64,000 bases of DNA, taken from NCBI GenBank assembly GCA_030710605.1, contig CP092879.1:29153293-29217292 (forward strand), written 5' to 3'. Below, piece after piece: positions 59,952 through 64,000 of this stretch. The translations under genes and the position numbers were made by a program. The stretch is from Cordylochernes scorpioides. Its lineage: Eukaryota > Arthropoda > Arachnida > Pseudoscorpiones > Chernetidae. Numbering within the stretch: the stretch's first letter is position 1; every line of letters starts with the position of its first letter. The notes under the pieces were generated by a model that did not search any database, was not told where the DNA came from, and saw only the letters and a program-made list of their open reading frames with translations.

Positions 59952-61050
59952 TAAATATTAGGGTTAGATTTATATCTAAGATTAAAAATATGTGTATATA
60001 TAGTATGTATAATATTTTGCGATAAAAACCATTACATTCAAAGAGAGCAGAAGATATTTAAAGAAAAATAAACATACGATATTTTTTCAAAAATAATTGT
60101 TGCTACGAGAACACCCAAAAATCAATCATTATTTTATCTAAATCTATTCCAATTAAAAATTATGATACAATTAACTTCATAAAAATATTAAAATATTGCG
60201 CATATTATATATATATATTATTTACACAATGACTAAATAATTTCTTATAGTTCTATAATATATATTTTGTTTTGCGAGTAAATGTTCTTTTAAAATGATC
60301 TATTATCCATTATTATATTTTGGCAGTCAAGGTTTATTCCGCATTAAAATATAAATGTAAGGTCAACTCTCCAAAATGTATGGCCTTTAAAATTCGAGTT
60401 GTTTCTTATTTGCTAGGGAGATGTCTTTTCTTCTATTTATCTTGTGTAAATTAATATTAATGCAGAAGACCATGTTTAATGCATTTCCTTGACTCTCATA
60501 GAGGAATAGTTGATTTTTAAAACCCAAGTTTTGTGCTCTAGGCATGTTTTGATTTTTCTTACATGCTCGCTTAGATAATAGAATCGCTTTATTTTTAATA
60601 TAAAATAAATTATTTCTTTTGGTCGAAAACGTGAAATATTTAATGGAATATTGAAAAGAAAATTCAATTATGTTTGAATAAGAGAGAGATAGATATAAAT
60701 ACAAATATATATTTTTATTTTTATGGAGTTATTTATATTTTAATCAAGAGAGAATAATATACATTCATCTATATTATTTGTAAATAATATTTTTTTTTAA
60801 ATAAATGACTCATTAATTTACTCTGTAGAATAAAAAAATAATTTTAAAAAATGGTAATTTTATCTCCGCTGATCATAGAATATTGTCTGTGGAATAAAAA
60901 CATTTTTTTTAAAATATCAATATGATTTGGCTAATTTTTACCTAGAAATTTCTAGATTACCTAAAAGTAAAACTTAAGGCCTTTGTATAGTTAGGCTCAT
61001 AAGAAAAGTATTGTAGTTATTAATATGCGGGGTCTGTATATACATCAAAT
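59952..61050. other. AT-rich spacer
   Basis: Low-complexity sequence; the 105-codon minus-strand frame at 60387-60704 has no recognisable domain. Confidence 0.35.
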
Positions 61051-61056
61051 TATGTA

Positions 61057-61284
61057 TATAGGTTTTTAACTTTTAATTAGACATTTTAAATTTATATTTC
61101 GACATTTTTCATTTCAATTTAGACATTTTTCATTTTAATTTATACATTTTCCATTTTAATTTAGACACATGGACTTTTCTATAAATAGTCAATGTGTCTA
61201 AATTAAAATGAAAAATGTTTAAATTGAAATGAAAAATGTCTAAATTAAAATGAAAAATGTCTAATTAAAAGTTAAAAACCTATA
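61057..61284. repeat. Inverted repeat with internal tandem units
   Basis: TATAGGTTTTTAACTTTTAA and its mirror enclose arms made of about four ~22-bp units (TTTAGACATTTTTCATTTTA). One long hairpin made of tandem repeats, non-coding. Confidence 0.85.
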
Positions 61285-61289
61285 TATGG

Positions 61290-62780
61290 AGAAATATATA
61301 TATATTTTAATCGAGGTTATTTAGGATTAAATAAATGTTTTTTAATTAATAATATATATAAAATATGCCACACATTTATTATTGGTGTCACCATTCTAAT
61401 AATATGACCATGGCATATCGATGAATCATGTTGGGTCAAATATTTTTAAAAGAGAAATGATTAAGGAATAGAACAAACCATATATTTCCTATATTTCATT
61501 AGACAATTTTTCTACATTATTATTGCATGTTTTAGATGAAATTATTGATACTAATTCAAATCATTTTGTGCTTGAATATATACTAAAATAAATATTTGCC
61601 TTTTTCCAATATATTTCAGCATTGGCACTGATTTCTGTATATGATTTATCGATTTTAAGAACTACTCTCTCTATATAAGAAATATTTATATTCAGAATAT
61701 AACATTCTTTTTTTAAAAAGACTTTATATAAAACATTCTGATCAGTGATATTAAATTAGTTCTCCCCAACCTTAGTTTTGTAATTTAGTTGTTCACTATA
61801 GCACATCTTTGTGACTTATTCCATAATAAGTATGTTCTAAATAAGTTGTAGAATATATTATGTATGTTAAACAAATTCATGATAGATTTATAGAAATTTC
61901 TCAATTCGTGTATGAAAAAAAAACGTAAAATGAAGTTTACTTTTCTTATTGAATGTATCAAGATATAAGCATAAACCTTAGAGCTCCTTCTCAACCATTT
62001 TATACAATATACAATCTATATTATACCTTTACATATTTATTTATGAAATGACTATAATTTATTTTTATGTACGATGGCATAGTGGATACAATATATAGTT
62101 TATACAGTATTATCGTGCATATAAGTGTATTTTAACAAGAAACATGAACGTGGCTATAAATACATGGTTTCCTAGTTAACGCACCTGTGTTAAATGACAA
62201 ACCATATTCCAATTCTTTTTCTTCAGGTCTCAGAGTGGCCGTTCACAAAAAAATTTCCTCTATCTCAGTAACTTTGTTAACGTTTCACTATACGACTTTA
62301 GATAGGGAACTTTCTCATTCTGTAACTACCGAGTCAACCAATAGGAAGCCTGAGAAAATTTGGCAACTTTCCATATTTGCACTTAAGCTTGTCTTCACTC
62401 TAAGCTAATCATAGCTTAATTTGTAGTTAGTGTAACGATTTTTTTTTTTTTTGAAGTAATTTACAATTAAGAGAAATTTCTTTGTCTCAAATACTTAAAC
62501 AACGGAGTTATTTTCCTTAGTGGAATATCAAAATTAGTAGAAATGTAGCCTTTTTGCTTTATCTATTTGTCAGAGAAATCGTATCATATAGTTTATATGA
62601 TATAATATTGAGCATCACATTTTGAAGCTATATAGATATTATATATAGGAATCTTTAATGTAATCTGACAATTGGTGTTGTCTTTCTCGGTTGAATCTTT
62701 CGGGTGTCATATAAATATATATATTGTTGTTGTCGTGTCCAATATATGTATATTAATAAAGTATTTTTTATATTCATATA
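61290..62780. other. AT-rich spacer
   Basis: No recognised gene or element. Confidence 0.35.
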
Positions 62781-62788
62781 ATATTATT

Positions 62789-62950
62789 TGTAAAACGACA
62801 TTTGATAAGTTTTACCGCAAATGTTTCTTTTGAACGAAAAATCGTAATTTATTTTTTAAGGAGAAATAACGACTATCTCCTTAAAATAAATTACTATATT
62901 TCGTTCAAAAGAAACATTTGAGGTAAAAACTTATCAAATGTCGTTTTACA
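62789..62950. repeat. ~160-bp near-perfect inverted repeat
   Basis: TGTAAAACGACATTTGATAA, TGTTTCTTTTGAACGAAA and TTTAAGGAGA mirrored around a ~10-bp loop. Non-coding foldback. Confidence 0.88.
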
Positions 62951-63019
62951 ATCATAATACGCATTATATTGTATTATAATATTATTTATTCATAATTATT
63001 ATATATATATATATTAATT

Positions 63020-63364
63020 TAACTTTATTATATAGCTTTATAGGAACGTTGTAATAAAGTAGTTTCAATCTCAATCTCTCTCTCTCACACCAACAGATAT
63101 TGGAGTTGCCGAGCCGTTCGACCCTTCTCCGGGAGGTGTTCCCCTCCTGCGAAGTGCCCCTGGATCTGCAGGCCTGGCTCTTCGGCGTCGGCCTCCATCC
63201 CGAGGCAATAAATATCACAAGTGTGGCGAAAGATACCATCTATAAGTACCATCTTGGTCTTGAGTTGGGTAATGCCAGCCACATCACCTCGACCTGCCCA
63301 CTCTACGGGAAAGAACTCTCGCAGTCCATCGGTGGCGGAGTCTTTCCCGCGGTGGGCGCCACCT

Positions 63365-63370
<6 letters not shown>
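63020..63370 (+). other. LTR-tail-like repeat plus unrecognised GC-rich segment
   Basis: AATAAAGTAGTTTCAATCTC, a CT-run and then ~280 bp of much higher GC content ending GTGGCGGAGTCTTTCCCGCG and GTGGGCGCC before a (TA)n tract. Frames: plus 63100-63453 (LREVFPSCEVPLDLQAWLFG) and minus 63282-63085; neither is recognised. The same head and tail motifs occur separately at 41600-41670 and 40395-40490, so this is probably a retroelement part. Confidence 0.4.
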
Positions 63371-63406
<36 letters not shown>

Positions 63407-63410
63407 TTAA

Positions 63411-63498
63411 AAATAAAACTACAACCTTTCGCAATAAGTTTCTTTTATTATGATATCATAATAAAAGAAACTTATTGCGAAAGGTTGTAGTTTTATTT
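63411..63498. repeat. 88-bp perfect palindrome
   Basis: Two 44-bp arms meet at GATATC without spacer or mismatch (checked base by base). It begins AAATAAAACTACAACCTTTC. Confidence 0.95.
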
Positions 63499-63609
63499 TA
63501 AAATTTGTAGCGCAATTTTTTCGTTTACTTCAAATATGTATATTTATCAAATATTTTTATCTATTTAGATCTATTTTTCCTATATTTATCATTATATAAC
63601 CATATTTAT

Positions 63610-63690
63610 TCTGTATTTAAACTTATATAATCTTATATGGACTTTGAAATAAAGTAGTTTCAATCTCTCTCTCTCTCTCTCTCGCTAGAG
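63610..63690 (+). repeat. LTR-tail-like repeat, CT-rich end
   Basis: TTATATAATCTTATATGGAC, AATAAAGTAGTTTCAATCTC and a (CT)n run: copy of 63020-63085. Confidence 0.55.
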
Positions 63691-63694
63691 AACT

Positions 63695-64000
63695 TGCTAA
63701 GATCAAGAGTTTTCAAGTTTTGGTAGCTATCCTTTTGTAAAATGTGGCTAATTTCTGATAATACTTTTAATAGTGAGAGTATCTTTGGTTTTGCTGTGGA
63801 TTTTCGGAGTCGATTCAATAAATTCCTTGTATTGTTCTCCTGTTGAAAAGCCTTTAAGCGCAAAATCTAGAGATAATAGATAAAATATGAAAAGAAACTC
63901 ATTCTCGATAATTCGATTAGCATTCAAATTTGATAAAAGAGATTTATTCATTGAATTGTGAACACATATAGTTAGAATTAAAAATGAAATACGTTGGGCT
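63695..64000. other. Window end, unassigned
   Basis: AT-rich, two overlapping short minus-strand frames, nothing recognised. Confidence 0.3.

Overview
The window is animal nuclear DNA: AT-rich, almost without genes, and densely packed with nested transposable elements. The mix of Ty3/gypsy and Ty1/copia LTR elements, mariner and Tigger DNA transposons, Helitron-like ends, tRNA-derived SINEs, LINE scraps and many long inverted repeats points to an invertebrate. An arthropod (for example a copepod) is plausible, but that is only a guess. There are no bacterial signals such as operons, ribosome binding sites or CRISPR arrays.

Cellular genes are few. A minus-strand, 81-codon small-Tim chaperone (TIMM10B/Tim9b-like, twin CX3C) lies at 40503-40748. 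Two GC-rich, phase 1-1 exons on the minus strand (29610-29750 with a transmembrane helix; 16471-16689, proline/serine-rich) look like consecutive pieces of an UNC-5-type netrin receptor with introns of more than 10 kb. If so, most of the left half of the window is intron. A decayed 18S rRNA fragment (29180-29605) abuts the splice donor of the first exon. A broken copy of a repetitive zinc-ribbon-like protein family lies at 26480-27870 (minus).

Mobile elements by region: 6996-12190 is a full-length gypsy element whose LTRs encode the first 30 Gag residues; it sits inside one arm of a foldback. 12828-14868 is a DD37D mariner whose transposase is split by a 725-bp foldback with a 12-bp target duplication. 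16204-16382 is a pogo-like MITE. 19051-19500, 25376-26188 and 35770-35820 carry Helitron-like 3' ends. 23347-24215 is an internally deleted Tigger. 52282-54209 is a copia element reduced to RT/RNase H between intact LTRs. 55409-59946 is a Mag-like gypsy (minus strand, tRNA-Ser primer site, GTTAA duplication) broken by two frameshifts. Several short families recur: a ~205-bp MITE (GGACAAAACTTAAGGAAG ends), a SINE, a TGTAACAAAG solo-LTR-like repeat, and a repeat with a conserved GATCAGG core.

The most interesting signal is a set of about 18 dispersed motifs with the architecture of the hammerhead ribozyme: a CUGANGA-like box, a hairpin, GAAA, a short self-complementary tract, and a stem-I strand. 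An AATAAA-like hexamer follows closely in many of them. Stem I covaries between unrelated copies. In five foldbacks the two arms carry one motif each, always pointing outwards. This is what decayed Penelope-like or retrozyme-like retroelements with inverted pseudo-LTRs would leave behind. A second recurrent structure is a hairpin with a conserved loop and a changed but still paired stem. Tandem arrays, one of them present twice in opposite orientation, and an 88-bp perfect palindrome complete the picture.
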